A DNA stretch of 64,000 nucleotides from assembly GCF_900113135.1 (NCBI RefSeq), contig NZ_FOOH01000012.1, forward strand, positions 1 to 64,000, given 5' to 3'. Shown here piece by piece: positions 37,068 to 45,437 of this stretch; the stretch's first letter is position 1, and every line of letters begins with the position of its first letter. The position numbers and the translations under genes were made by a program. The notes beneath the pieces were generated by a model that did no database searches, was not told the origin of the DNA, and saw nothing but the letters and a program-made list of their open reading frames with translations. Source of the DNA: Salegentibacter agarivorans. GTDB lineage: Bacteria > Bacteroidota > Bacteroidia > Flavobacteriales > Flavobacteriaceae.

Positions 37068-38471
37068 CTAATTTTTAAAAGATGCTATTAATTTATCACG
37101 TTCGGCTTTTAATGCTTCACTAATTCCCACTTTATATATATGCGGATTGTTAAAACGCTTATATTCTATAGAAAGTTCAGCCAGACGGTTTTTACTATAT
37201 TCCGCGATTTCCTGAAGCGATTTCTTTTCCAGTTTATTCTTCCCGTTTTCCATAACCGGTTTCAACAATGCTTCTTTTTCTAAACCATCAACTTTCATTT
37301 GTTTATAAGGCTCAAAAGGATGAATCATATTTTTAATATTATCTTCTTCAAAAAGAGCCACCAAATCTCCGCCCACGCAGTTGCCTTCAGTATCTCTTAA
37401 ACGATATACCTGTTTTTTATGCGGAAGCGTAACCTTTACAATACTTTCTGAAATTTTGATTCTTGGTTTTCCGTTGGAATAAGCCAGTTTGTAAACTCCG
37501 TCTAAAGCAGCATCAGGACTTCCAATAACAAGATTGGTTCCCACACCAAAAACATCTATCCTGGCGCCTTGTTCCAGCAAACTTTTAATTACATTTTCTT
37601 CTAATTGATTGGAAGCTGCAATTTTAACGTAATCGAGTCCGGCTTCGTCCAGCATTTTTCTGCTTTGCTTAGAGAGATAAGCTAAATCTCCACTATCTAG
37701 CCTAATAGCCATCAATTTTTCGCCGCGATCTTCCATTTCCTTTGCAACTGTAATCGCGTTGGGTACACCGCTTTTAAGCGTATCGTAAGTATCTACCAGC
37801 AGAACACAATCTTTTGGCCTACCCTCAGCAAAATCCCTAAATGCGGTGATTTCATCATCATAACTCTGAATAAAAGAATGGGCCATGGTTCCCGAAACCG
37901 GAATATTAAAATCTCTACCGGCAATTACATTACTGGTCCCGTTAAAACCCCCAATAATTGCGGCACGGGTGGCGTAATACCCTCCGGGTCCCTGCGCTCT
38001 TCTTAAACCGAAATCCAGTAAAGTTCTTTCTCCAGAAACCAGTTTAATTCGGCTGGCTTTAGTAGCTATTAAAGTTTGAAAATTGAGTAAATTAAGTAGT
38101 ATGGTTTCAATAATTTGCGCTTCAATAATATTGGCTTCTACCTGCAAAATAGGCCGTGTGGGAAACACCACGTCCCCTTCCTGAACCGAATAAATATTTC
38201 CGTGGAATTTAAAATCTTTGAGATACTGCAGGAAATCATCATCAAAATCCTGTTTTTTAAGGTACTCCAGGTCTTTATCGTTGAATTTTAAATTTTCAAT
38301 GATCTTCAGTAAATCCTGAAGTCCGGCAAAAATCGCGTACCCACCGTTATAAGGAAGTTTTCTGAAATAATAATCAAAAATTGCGGTATGGTCTTTTTGG
38401 CCCTTTTTAAAATACACCTGCGACATCGCCAGTTGATACTGATCGGTATAAGTAGCGGAGAAATCTAGCAT
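37068..38471 (-). CDS. pncB: Nicotinate phosphoribosyltransferase
   Basis: 467 residues. It makes nicotinate mononucleotide from nicotinic acid and PRPP. Motifs: TDQYQLAMSQVYFK at the N-terminus, DFGLRRAQGPGGYYATRAA near residue 150, GTMAHSFIQSYDDEITAF with the phosphorylated-His equivalent near 195, and AIRLDSGDLAYLSKQSR and FGVGTNLV further on. It sits between the macro-domain gene (12-base gap) and pncA (2-base gap). Confidence 0.95.
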   Translation of the reverse strand: MLDFSATYTDQYQLAMSQVYFKKGQKDHTAIFDYYFRKLPYNGGYAIFAGLQDLLKIIENLKFNDKDLEYLKKQDFDDDFLQYLKDFKFHGNIYSVQEGDVVFPTRPILQVEANIIEAQIIETILLNLLNFQTLIATKASRIKLVSGERTLLDFGLRRAQGPGGYYATRAAIIGGFNGTSNVIAGRDFNIPVSGTMAHSFIQSYDDEITAFRDFAEGRPKDCVLLVDTYDTLKSGVPNAITVAKEMEDRGEKLMAIRLDSGDLAYLSKQSRKMLDEAGLDYVKIAASNQLEENVIKSLLEQGARIDVFGVGTNLVIGSPDAALDGVYKLAYSNGKPRIKISESIVKVTLPHKKQVYRLRDTEGNCVGGDLVALFEEDNIKNMIHPFEPYKQMKVDGLEKEALLKPVMENGKNKLEKKSLQEIAEYSKNRLAELSIEYKRFNNPHIYKVGISEALKAERDKLIASFKN

Positions 38472-38483
38472 AGCTTGGTTGGT

Positions 38484-39011
38484 TTACATTTCAGCAAGCA
38501 TAGTTTCGTAAATCTCGAGATCTGCTTCACTGAATAGCACAAATTTAAGCTTTTGCAAGTGTTTAAGTTTAGGGATTTCGGCTAAAATTGTATTAAAACT
38601 GATCTTTGTCGCTTCTTTTATAGGGTAACCAAAAGCGCCGGTAGAAATTGCAGGAAAGGCAACAGACTTTACTTTCTTCTCTTCTGCTCGTTTTAAAACA
38701 TTTTTATAGCAGTTTTCCAGCAGCTTATTTTCAGGCTTATCTTTACCGTAAACCGGCCCTAAACTATGAATTACATACTTATTGGGTAAATTATAAGCGA
38801 CGGTAATTACTGCTTCGCCGGGAGCGATAGGTGCAAGAGGTTTGCATTCTTCATAAAGTTTTGGACCGGCAGCACGATGAATTGCCCCTGCAACGCCACC
38901 TCCAGTGGTGAGTTGTGCATTGGCAGCATTTACCACAGCTTCCACATTGGGTAGATTAGCTATATCTCCTTGAAAAACTTCAATTTCAATATTCTGGATG
39001 GTTTTTTTCAT
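38484..39011 (-). CDS. Macro-domain O-acetyl-ADP-ribose deacetylase
   Basis: 175 residues, a single macro domain. Binding and catalytic stretches are clear: EAVVNAANAQLTTGGGVAGA (Asn-Ala-Ala-Asn and GGGV), IHRAAGPKL, and SVAFPAISTGAFGYPIKEA. Relatives remove the acetyl group from O-acetyl-ADP-ribose or ADP-ribose from proteins. It is first in the operon with pncB and pncA, which links ADP-ribose turnover with NAD salvage. Confidence 0.93.
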   Translation of the reverse strand: MKKTIQNIEIEVFQGDIANLPNVEAVVNAANAQLTTGGGVAGAIHRAAGPKLYEECKPLAPIAPGEAVITVAYNLPNKYVIHSLGPVYGKDKPENKLLENCYKNVLKRAEEKKVKSVAFPAISTGAFGYPIKEATKISFNTILAEIPKLKHLQKLKFVLFSEADLEIYETMLAEM

Positions 39012-39063
39012 AACTCTGATTTCTTATTCAGAAATTACAAAAATTTAATAAAAGACGAAAGGT

Positions 39064-39627
39064 TTAGGCCTGCCGCTCCAGGGCTAAATAATGAGTGGTT
39101 CTGTCATTTATCAAGGGAATAACGCTAATCTCGCACTTATAAGGAGTTTTATCTTTTTTATAGTTTACCAAAACTTCAGTAAAAGGTTCGTCACGTGACA
39201 ATTTGTGTTTAATTCGGTTTAAAACAGCCCTATCGGTTTCTTTTCCTTGTAAAAAATGAGGTGTTTTATTTATCGCAAATTTGCTGCTATAACCAGTCAT
39301 ATCAGTAAAACCTTCACTCACCCACTGGATTTTAGCTTCCTGATTTGTTAAAACCAAAGCATCAAAAGATTTGTTTTGAAACACTTCTTTCCAGTTGTTT
39401 TTCCAATCGAATTTTTTGGCTAATTTTTTAAATGACTTAATTGCTTTTTCCTGTTTTAAATTCAATAATTGCTCTGCAAAATGCTCGTTATAAATATCCC
39501 AGCTGCGAAGAGGCATCACCTTAATATCAGAAACAGTAATTTCGTCTTCAATTTCTTCATATTCTTCCTGGCTTAAAGAGGAAAGATAAATATCAAGACA
39601 CTGCATATTCATTAGATTCTTCTTCAT
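39064..39627 (-). CDS. LOV-like PAS protein lacking the photoactive cysteine
   Basis: 187 residues, soluble. An N-terminal helical part (1-80) precedes one PAS domain (about 86-185). The PAS core has LOV hallmarks: WVSEGFTDMTGYSSKFAINK, HFLQGKETDRAVLNRIKHKL and VNYKKDKTPYKCEISVIPL. In LOV photoreceptors the sequence before FLQ is N-C-R; here it is T-P-H, so Pro123 stands at the photoactive cysteine. Asn155 (NYKKD) is kept, but the second flavin-contacting Asn seems to be Cys. It has no output domain. Start chosen at the first ATG; ATGs at codons 6 and 8 are alternatives. Confidence 0.8.
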   Translation of the reverse strand: MKKNLMNMQCLDIYLSSLSQEEYEEIEDEITVSDIKVMPLRSWDIYNEHFAEQLLNLKQEKAIKSFKKLAKKFDWKNNWKEVFQNKSFDALVLTNQEAKIQWVSEGFTDMTGYSSKFAINKTPHFLQGKETDRAVLNRIKHKLSRDEPFTEVLVNYKKDKTPYKCEISVIPLINDRTTHYLALERQA

Positions 39628-39683
39628 AGTCTTTTTTTAGCGGTGAACAAATTCAGGTTTTATTTCGCAATCTATTTAACAAA

Positions 39684-39691
39684 CAAAACTA
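39684..39691 (-). promoter_or_regulatory. Putative -7 element for the PAS gene
   Basis: The minus strand reads TAGTTTTG, an exact TAnnTTTG match, about 57 bases before the ATG at 39627. No TTG was found at a good distance. Confidence 0.4.
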
Positions 39692-39898
39692 CCTAAAATC
39701 TTATTCAACACTCTTTAAATCAACGTTAATGTTGAGTTTTTAGAAGAAATACCTCAACAATTAACAAACGTCTATTATCATTATTTCATGTGAAACCACA
39801 AGAAGTGTTAATTTTCTAAAAAAATCTTCTCAAAAAACGGCTCATAAAATGTCATTTTATAACGCATTTGGGCTTAAAACTAAGAGCCGCAAAAGCTT

Positions 39899-39928
39899 TT
39901 GCAATATTCTGAATAAGTTGTACTTTCG
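39899..39928 (+). promoter_or_regulatory. Promoter of the HupE/UreJ-like gene
   Basis: TTG (39899-39901), 19 bases, TACTTTCG (39921-39928; one mismatch to TAnnTTTG). The predicted start lies about 15 bases before the ATG at 39950. The rest of the 322-base gap 39628-39949 is AT-rich divergent promoter sequence with no other feature I can support. Confidence 0.6.
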
Positions 39929-39949
39929 GATTTTTCTAATATTTTTGAT

Positions 39950-40537
39950 ATGTCCCAATTCTGGCTGTACTTTAGATTAGGTCTGGAACACGTTCTTGAC
40001 TGGCAGGCTTACGACCATATTTTATTTCTTATTGTACTTGTTGCCGCTTACACCTTTAGCAGCTGGAAACGAATTCTATGGCTGGTAACCCTATTTACAA
40101 TTGGCCACACCTTAGCTTTATTTCTTTCGGTTTATGAAATTGTAAAAGTAGATTCAGCCTGGGTAGAATTGTTAATTCCTATTACAATTATTCTCACAGC
40201 TCTTTACAATATTATCACAGCAAGTAAAAAAGAACGTAATAAAAATCATAATCCGTTATATTTTACAACGGTTTTCTTCGGCTTAATTCATGGACTTGGA
40301 TTTTCTTCATATTTTAAAATGGTGGCTTCAAATACAGAAAGCAAATTTCTACCACTTTTAGAATTCGCACTTGGTATAGAAGCTGCGCAGGTTATTGTAG
40401 TTATTGCTGTAATAATTCTTGGTTTTATTGCCCAAAATATCTTCTCGGTTTCCAAAAGGGACTGGATCTTAGTAACTTCAGCCATAGTAATTGGTATTAT
40501 TTTACCAATTCTCCAGGAAAATTTTCAGGCTATTTAA
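39950..40537 (+). CDS. HupE/UreJ-family membrane protein
   Basis: 195 residues, six likely membrane segments. The early motif LEHVLDWQAYDHILFLIVLV and the central FFGLIHGLGFSSYFK carry the His/Asp residues typical of HupE/UreJ proteins, which are thought to move nickel or other divalent metals. No urease or hydrogenase gene is nearby, so the metal is not known. The stand-alone form is common in Bacteroidetes. Confidence 0.85.
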   Translation: MSQFWLYFRLGLEHVLDWQAYDHILFLIVLVAAYTFSSWKRILWLVTLFTIGHTLALFLSVYEIVKVDSAWVELLIPITIILTALYNIITASKKERNKNHNPLYFTTVFFGLIHGLGFSSYFKMVASNTESKFLPLLEFALGIEAAQVIVVIAVIILGFIAQNIFSVSKRDWILVTSAIVIGIILPILQENFQAI

Positions 40538-40601
40538 TAAATTAGTGAATTAAAAATAAGACGAAAAATTTCGTCTAAAAAAGCCGCATTATAGCGCTAA
40601 T

Positions 40602-41033
40602 ATGGATAAGAAAAAACAATTAAAGTACGATAAGGCATATTTGAGAATTGCCCGCGAATGGAGTAAATTATCGCATTGTAAAAGAAAGCAGGTTGGCGCA
40701 GTTATTGTAAAAGATAGAATGATAATTTCTGATGGTTACAACGGCACTCCAACAGGATTTGAAAATTATTGTGAAGATGACGAAGGTTACACAAAATGGT
40801 ACGTGCTGCACGCTGAAGCCAATGCTATTTTAAAAGTTGCAGGATCTACGCAATCCTGTAATGGCGCAACACTTTATATCACAATGTCTCCCTGTAAAGA
40901 ATGCAGTAAATTAATTCACCAGGCAGGAATTACCAGGTTGGTTTATCATATAGATTATAAAGATAATTCCGGACTGGATTTTCTTGAAAAAGCAGGGGTC
41001 ACCCTTGAACAAATTAACGATTTAGAAGATTGA
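40602..41033 (+). CDS. dCMP deaminase-family protein (ComE-type)
   Basis: 143 residues. Zinc cytidine/deoxycytidylate deaminase fold: HAEANAILKVAG (zinc His and catalytic Glu, about 73) and TMSPCKECSKLIHQAGI (zinc Cys pair, about 98). GAVIVKDRMIISDGYNGTP fits dCMP deaminases. It would supply dUMP for dTTP synthesis. Its TGA stop overlaps the TTG start of the downstream protease. Confidence 0.92.
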   Translation: MDKKKQLKYDKAYLRIAREWSKLSHCKRKQVGAVIVKDRMIISDGYNGTPTGFENYCEDDEGYTKWYVLHAEANAILKVAGSTQSCNGATLYITMSPCKECSKLIHQAGITRLVYHIDYKDNSGLDFLEKAGVTLEQINDLED

Positions 41034-42616
41034 ATACCAGGCAAAAAATATTAATTCCTATTCTTCTTGCTACAGCTTGCGCCGCCGGCGTTTTGCTGGG
41101 CGGAAAACTGGATTTTTCTTCTTCTGATGCCCTTTTTTCTTCAAATCCCAAAAAACAAAAACTCAACCGACTTATAGACTACATTGACTATGAGTATGTA
41201 GACGATGTAAATACCGATAGTATTGTAGATATTACGGTTAATAGAATTCTTGAAAATCTTGATCCGCATTCGGTATATATTCCAAAAGAAGAATATGCCG
41301 GCGTAGTAGAAAATATGCAGGGCGATTTTGTAGGCATTGGGGTTAGTTTTTATAACGTTAACGATACCGTAGTGGTAATACAGGCTTTGGAAGGCGGCCC
41401 CAGTGAAAAAATAGGAATTCGCGGTGGCGACCGTATTTTATATGCCGATGGCACTCCCCTTTTTAATAAAGATATTACTAACGATTCGCTTACAAAACAC
41501 CTAAAAGGAGAAGAAGATTCTCGCGTAACACTTAAAGTTAAAAGAAAAGGAATCAAGGATTTACTCACCTTTAAAGTGAAGCGGGGCCGTGTACCGCTAA
41601 AAAGTGTAGATGCCGCTTATATGTTATCGCCAGATTTAGGTTATATTAAAGTGAACAGGTTTTCTGAAACTACCTATAAAGAATTTCAAAACGCCTTGAA
41701 AAAGCTCAAGAAAGAAGGCGCTAATCAAATAGCCTTGGACCTTAGAGACAATCCTGGCGGTTATCTTTCAGAAGCGATTAAGATTGTAGACGAATTCCTG
41801 GAAGACGATAAATTAATTCTTTACACCAAAAATAAAAGCGGCTCGGTTGAAGAAACTTTTTCCCGAAGAAAAGGTCTTTTAGAGAATGGAGATCTTTTTG
41901 TTCTTATTAATGAAAATTCAGCTTCGGCAAGTGAAGTCGTGGCCGGCGCACTACAGGATAACGACCGCGGTACCATTGTAGGTCGTAGATCTTACGGTAA
42001 AGGCCTTGTGCAACGTGAAATGGATTTGGGCGATGGTAGCGCGGTAAGATTAACCATTGCACGATATTACACCCCAACGGGCCGTTCTATACAAAAGCCA
42101 TATGATAACGGTAATGAGAGCTATTTTAAAGATTATATGCGACGCTATAAAAATGGGGAGCTCAATAGCGCCGACAGCATAAATGTAGATGATTCACTTA
42201 GGTACGAAACACCTAAAGGAAAAGTGGTTTATGGCGGCGGAGGGATAATTCCCGATGTGTTTATTCCGCAAGACAGTGATAATGAAAGAAACAATATAAA
42301 GCTTCTTTTACACGGCGGGTATATGAGTCGGTTTATATTTAATGTCCTCGAAGAAAACCGTACTTTTTACAATAATGTAAAGCGGGAAGAGTTTGATGAA
42401 AAAGTTACAATCTCTAACGAAATGGTGCAGGATTTTGTAAGATTTGTTGGAAATGGAAATATTAGGCTTAATGTAAATAACCATACCACTTTATTAAAGC
42501 AATATCTAAAAGCGGTAATTGCCCAACAGCTCTACGGCACCACGGCTTTTGAAAAACTAATTAATGAAAATGATCCTGCCATTGAGAAAATTCTTGAATT
42601 ATCGCAAAAAAATTAA
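41030..42616 (+). CDS. S41-family C-terminal processing protease
   Basis: 528 residues from a TTG start overlapping the previous stop (TTGA), with no better downstream start. An N-terminal membrane or signal segment (about 5-24) puts it in the periplasm. PDZ domain at about 85-170 (GDFVGIGVSF, GGPSEKIGIRGGDRIL). Peptidase core: IALDLRDNPGGYLSEAI near 225; catalytic Ser is the middle Ser of SASASEVVAGAL near 300, with its Lys in RSYGKGLVQ 25 residues later. It trims or degrades exported proteins at their C-termini. The C-terminal extension (about 440-528) is typical of the Bacteroidetes form. Confidence 0.94.
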   Translation: MNTRQKILIPILLATACAAGVLLGGKLDFSSSDALFSSNPKKQKLNRLIDYIDYEYVDDVNTDSIVDITVNRILENLDPHSVYIPKEEYAGVVENMQGDFVGIGVSFYNVNDTVVVIQALEGGPSEKIGIRGGDRILYADGTPLFNKDITNDSLTKHLKGEEDSRVTLKVKRKGIKDLLTFKVKRGRVPLKSVDAAYMLSPDLGYIKVNRFSETTYKEFQNALKKLKKEGANQIALDLRDNPGGYLSEAIKIVDEFLEDDKLILYTKNKSGSVEETFSRRKGLLENGDLFVLINENSASASEVVAGALQDNDRGTIVGRRSYGKGLVQREMDLGDGSAVRLTIARYYTPTGRSIQKPYDNGNESYFKDYMRRYKNGELNSADSINVDDSLRYETPKGKVVYGGGGIIPDVFIPQDSDNERNNIKLLLHGGYMSRFIFNVLEENRTFYNNVKREEFDEKVTISNEMVQDFVRFVGNGNIRLNVNNHTTLLKQYLKAVIAQQLYGTTAFEKLINENDPAIEKILELSQKN

Positions 42617-42628
42617 TAGCTTGCATGC

Positions 42629-42931
42629 GTGAGTGCGAATCATGAAAACTTTATAATTTTTTTAACCGTTTCCCCGCTATTTTTCTTCATAATTGCGGTG
42701 AGTTTCCGGCTTTTAGATAATAGCGCATTACTCTTTTTACAAAAGGATATTTTGGTTACTTCTGCAAATGTTTCGGTTACTTCTATTAAAAATCAGATTA
42801 AAAAAACTCAGGATAAAGAATTCAAAGAGAAATTAAGGCTTGCCCTTCTTTATAGAAGATTGCACCGTACCTGTTTAATTCTAATGCTACTTTCTATTCC
42901 TTTGATGGTTACCGGCTATTTTATGCTATAA
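42629..42931 (+). CDS. Small two-helix membrane protein
   Basis: 100 residues from a GTG start; the nearby ATG at 42625 is in another frame and closes after six codons. Two hydrophobic segments (about 8-27 and 80-99) flank a charged amphipathic middle. It resembles DUF2721-type proteins in layout, but I am not sure of the family. It follows the protease by 12 bases and its end overlaps the convergent flavoprotein gene by 6 bases. Confidence 0.65.
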   Translation: MSANHENFIIFLTVSPLFFFIIAVSFRLLDNSALLFLQKDILVTSANVSVTSIKNQIKKTQDKEFKEKLRLALLYRRLHRTCLILMLLSIPLMVTGYFML

Positions 42932-43531
42932 AAGCTTATCGTGTACTTTCGTATGCTCTCCTTTCCAGAAACTTAAAATATCTGTAGCTACACTTGCACC
43001 ACTACCACAGGCTATAGAAAATTGACTGCGCCAACCAGCGAGACTACCGGCTACATACAATCCCGGTTTCACTAAATGATCTTCATTTTTTAACTGAATA
43101 CGGTCTTTAGAAACTTTAGCTTTTTTATGCGGAATAACTTCCTCTTCCAAACCTTTAATTCTAAAAGGACTGGTGTAACCTGTTGCCAGCACTACATTTT
43201 CGGCTTCGTATGTATTTTTGTTGGTAATTACACTGAAACCTTCAGCTATAGGAATAATCTCTTTTACTTTTTCTTTCGCTAATTGTTCAATTTCAGGATA
43301 TTGTTCTTCCAAATGTAGAATTCCATCTTTTAGAATTTGTTGTCCTGAAGTTCCCGGCACAACTCCCAAAATATTATTTAAGAGCGCCGAATTTAAATGC
43401 GAAGCTTTTTGGTGAGTAAGCAAGCCTACCTTTTTATTGGTAATAATATTATTCTGCAGTGCAGATCCTAAGATAAGTGCGCAAGACATTCCTGCCGCGC
43501 CACCGCCAATAATAAGAACATCAAATTTCAT
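42926..43531 (-). CDS. Short FAD-dependent oxidoreductase (thioredoxin-reductase-like)
   Basis: 201 residues starting at MKFDVLIIGGG; an upstream frame extension to 43555 overlaps the previous gene and lacks support. The FAD-binding Rossmann motif GGGAAGMSCA is at the N-terminus, VVLATGYTSPF in the middle, and GLYVAGSLAGWRSQFSIACG at the end. TrxB is about 310 residues with a CxxC in an inserted NADPH domain; both are missing here. So it is a single-domain flavoprotein of unknown substrate. It starts 1 base after the small membrane protein in a MarC operon. Confidence 0.82.
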   Translation of the reverse strand: MKFDVLIIGGGAAGMSCALILGSALQNNIITNKKVGLLTHQKASHLNSALLNNILGVVPGTSGQQILKDGILHLEEQYPEIEQLAKEKVKEIIPIAEGFSVITNKNTYEAENVVLATGYTSPFRIKGLEEEVIPHKKAKVSKDRIQLKNEDHLVKPGLYVAGSLAGWRSQFSIACGSGASVATDILSFWKGEHTKVHDKLL

Positions 43532-43532
43532 A

Positions 43533-43730
43533 TTAAGAATTATGCTTTTTCGCAATACTTCTGGAGGTTAATAAAATCCCCATAAGAATAATTACGCAAA
43601 GGCTTCCAACAATAACCAGTACAGCGGTTGCGCTATCGCCTTTTAAAAGATCATCAAAATTTAAAACAGTTGCGCTGTAACCAATTATGACTACAGCTAA
43701 AAAAATTACGGTATAAATAAATAACTTCAT
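43533..43730 (-). CDS. Small two-helix membrane protein in MarC operon
   Basis: 65 residues with two hydrophobic stretches (about 2-22 and 37-57) and a basic tail (SIAKKHNS). Its ATG overlaps the marC stop by 4 bases (ATGA), and the flavoprotein ATG follows its stop after 1 base. This arrangement supports real translation despite the short length. Function unknown. Confidence 0.72.
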   Translation of the reverse strand: MKLFIYTVIFLAVVIIGYSATVLNFDDLLKGDSATAVLVIVGSLCVIILMGILLTSRSIAKKHNS

Positions 43731-44308
43731 GAAAATAAACTCTGAATGTTTGTGGCGAATAATTTTACGGCAATAGCCAGCAAAATTACGCCGAATACTT
43801 TTCTAATTACACTAATTCCCTGGCTACCTAAAACTTTCTCCATTTTGGTAGAAGATTTTAGTACCACGTATACAAAGATAATATTGATAAGTATAGCTAC
43901 AATGATATTTACCGTTTCATATTCTGCCTGAAGTGAAACCAGGGTAGTAAGTGTACCTGCACCGGCAATTAAGGGAAACGCAAGCGGAACTACAGAAGCG
44001 GTTTCGGGTTCATCGTCCTTATAAAGTGTAATTCCTAAAATCATTTCCAGAGCCAGGAAGAACAAGATAAACGCCCCTGCCACGGCAAATGAGTTTACAT
44101 CTATCCCAATTAAATTCAAAATCTCCTTTCCCACAAACAGGAAAACAATCATAATAATACCTGCGACCACCGAAGCTTTTTCACTTTGAATATGACCTAC
44201 TTTTCTTCTCAGGTCTATAATAATAGGGATACTTCCAATAATATCAATTACCGCAAAAAGAATCATTCCGGCGGTAAAAATTTGTTTTGCATCGAGTAAT
44301 TTCCACAT
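43727..44308 (-). CDS. MarC-family integral membrane protein
   Basis: 193 residues with six hydrophobic segments. Family signatures: FAVIDIIGSIPIIIDLRRKV near the N-terminus, FFLALEMILGI in the middle, and PLAFPLIAGAGTLTTLV (about 112-128). MarC proteins were once linked to multiple antibiotic resistance, but the function is not established. First gene of a three-gene operon with its own good promoter. Confidence 0.9.
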   Translation of the reverse strand: MWKLLDAKQIFTAGMILFAVIDIIGSIPIIIDLRRKVGHIQSEKASVVAGIIMIVFLFVGKEILNLIGIDVNSFAVAGAFILFFLALEMILGITLYKDDEPETASVVPLAFPLIAGAGTLTTLVSLQAEYETVNIIVAILINIIFVYVVLKSSTKMEKVLGSQGISVIRKVFGVILLAIAVKLFATNIQSLFS

Positions 44309-44333
44309 AACTCACTTTTTGAAAAATTTTGCG

Positions 44334-44363
44334 CAAAATTAATTTTTAAAAACACAGCATCAA
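44334..44363 (-). promoter_or_regulatory. MarC operon promoter
   Basis: On the minus strand: TTG (44363-44361), 19 bases, TAATTTTG (44341-44334), both exact consensus, with the predicted start about 19 bases before the ATG. Confidence 0.7.
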
Positions 44364-44628
44364 GGAATTAACAGGTAAAATTTTTATTAAAATTGAGGTG
44401 TTCTTTTATAGTGATTTCAACGAAGATTAATTTCAACTTAAAGCGCTAAATATTTTAGATAACATTTGCCAAAAAATACCCATAATCAGGTATTTGAAGC
44501 ATATTCAAATTAAAATACTTTTATCCTTCCCCACACCCCATTTTCTTAATTCAAGTACTTTTTTTAAGAAATAAGAAGATATTCTTCTAGATATTTTATG
44601 TGAATTTTTAAATCCACGAATTTTAAAG
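44364..44628. other. Divergent intergenic region with two inverted repeats
   Basis: The gap between marC and the 44629 gene is 320 bases in all. Besides the marC promoter it holds AAATACC / GGTATTT (44474-44495, eight-base loop) and AGAAGA-TAT-TCTTCT (44574-44588). The second lies 41 bases before the ATG at 44629, where an operator could act. No gene was found. Confidence 0.45.
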
Positions 44629-45285
44629 ATGAAAAGAAGTTTAAATATTCTAATTGTATGTGCAGTTTTGTTCGGTTTTGCAAATCTCCACGCACAGGAA
44701 GCTATTTCTATAAATGAAAATTCAGCAAAAGAAAAAAAGCTTAGACCAATAAGAATTGGCGCCAAAATTGGCTTTCCCATTATTATAGGTGGAAACCTTG
44801 AATATGTATCGCCACTTCTTAATCAAAAATTGGCGGTTAGTGTAGATTATTCTAATATAAAGTCTGATTGGCTCGTTGGAGAAGAGCAAGTGGACGCATC
44901 TAATAACGACGAACTTAATTACACCTATATAGAAGGCGGATTAAATTATTATTTTTTTAAACCCGGGAGAGGTTTATATGGAGGCTTAAGCTATGGCAAT
45001 ATTAATATTAAAGGAACTGTTCACTATGAAGATTCCAGGGATATTTTAGATGCTTCTCACGGTTCATTGAATATTAAGTTGGGAGCAAAACTAGGTGGTT
45101 TATCCTATTTTAGACCTAAAGTGGGTTACTCTTTCTCCTCTTTACCAGACCATGTAGAAGCCATAAAGGTGTATAACGATGGCAGCAGGGAAACTATAAA
45201 TTTTGAATTTGATTCTGAAGTGAAACCCTATAACTTACTATTTTCTGGGCTCATGGCCAACATAGGGATAGGTTTTGCCTTCTAA
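44629..45285 (+). CDS. Exported outer-membrane beta-barrel protein
   Basis: 218 residues with a Sec signal peptide (ends LHAQ, about 22). The mature part has alternating short beta strands with Gly/aromatic residues (RIGAKIGFPIIIGGNLEYV, YIEGGLNYYFFKPGRGLYGG) and ends MANIGIGFAF with a terminal Phe, as in small OmpA/OmpW-like barrels. No specific substrate can be named. It stands alone. Confidence 0.78.
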   Translation: MKRSLNILIVCAVLFGFANLHAQEAISINENSAKEKKLRPIRIGAKIGFPIIIGGNLEYVSPLLNQKLAVSVDYSNIKSDWLVGEEQVDASNNDELNYTYIEGGLNYYFFKPGRGLYGGLSYGNINIKGTVHYEDSRDILDASHGSLNIKLGAKLGGLSYFRPKVGYSFSSLPDHVEAIKVYNDGSRETINFEFDSEVKPYNLLFSGLMANIGIGFAF

Positions 45286-45424
45286 AAATTTTGACTTTTC
45301 ATTCATAAAACCGAATTTTTTAATTTTGATTATCTATTTTTTGAAATTATCGCTGAAAATTTCAGGTTGAAAAAATCATAATAGAAATTTTAGGTAAAAC
45401 TTTCTAAATCAAACAAGTTAAATT

Positions 45425-45432
45425 TATATTTG
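45425..45432 (+). promoter_or_regulatory. -7 element placing the start at the ATG (leaderless)
   Basis: TATATTTG matches TAnnTTTG, followed by CGGCT and then the ATG at 45438. A start 6-7 bases downstream would fall at or next to the ATG, implying a leaderless or nearly leaderless message. Confidence 0.5.
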
Positions 45433-45437
45433 CGGCT

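Noticed and set aside
40559-40576. Hairpin AGACGAAA / TTTCGTCT after the HupE/UreJ gene
   Set aside because: The loop is only two bases, and on the plus strand A residues rather than T follow. It could be a weak processing site, but not a supported terminator.
43532-43555. Upstream start for the flavoprotein
   Set aside because: It overlaps the end of the previous gene, and the Rossmann motif begins directly after the later ATG.
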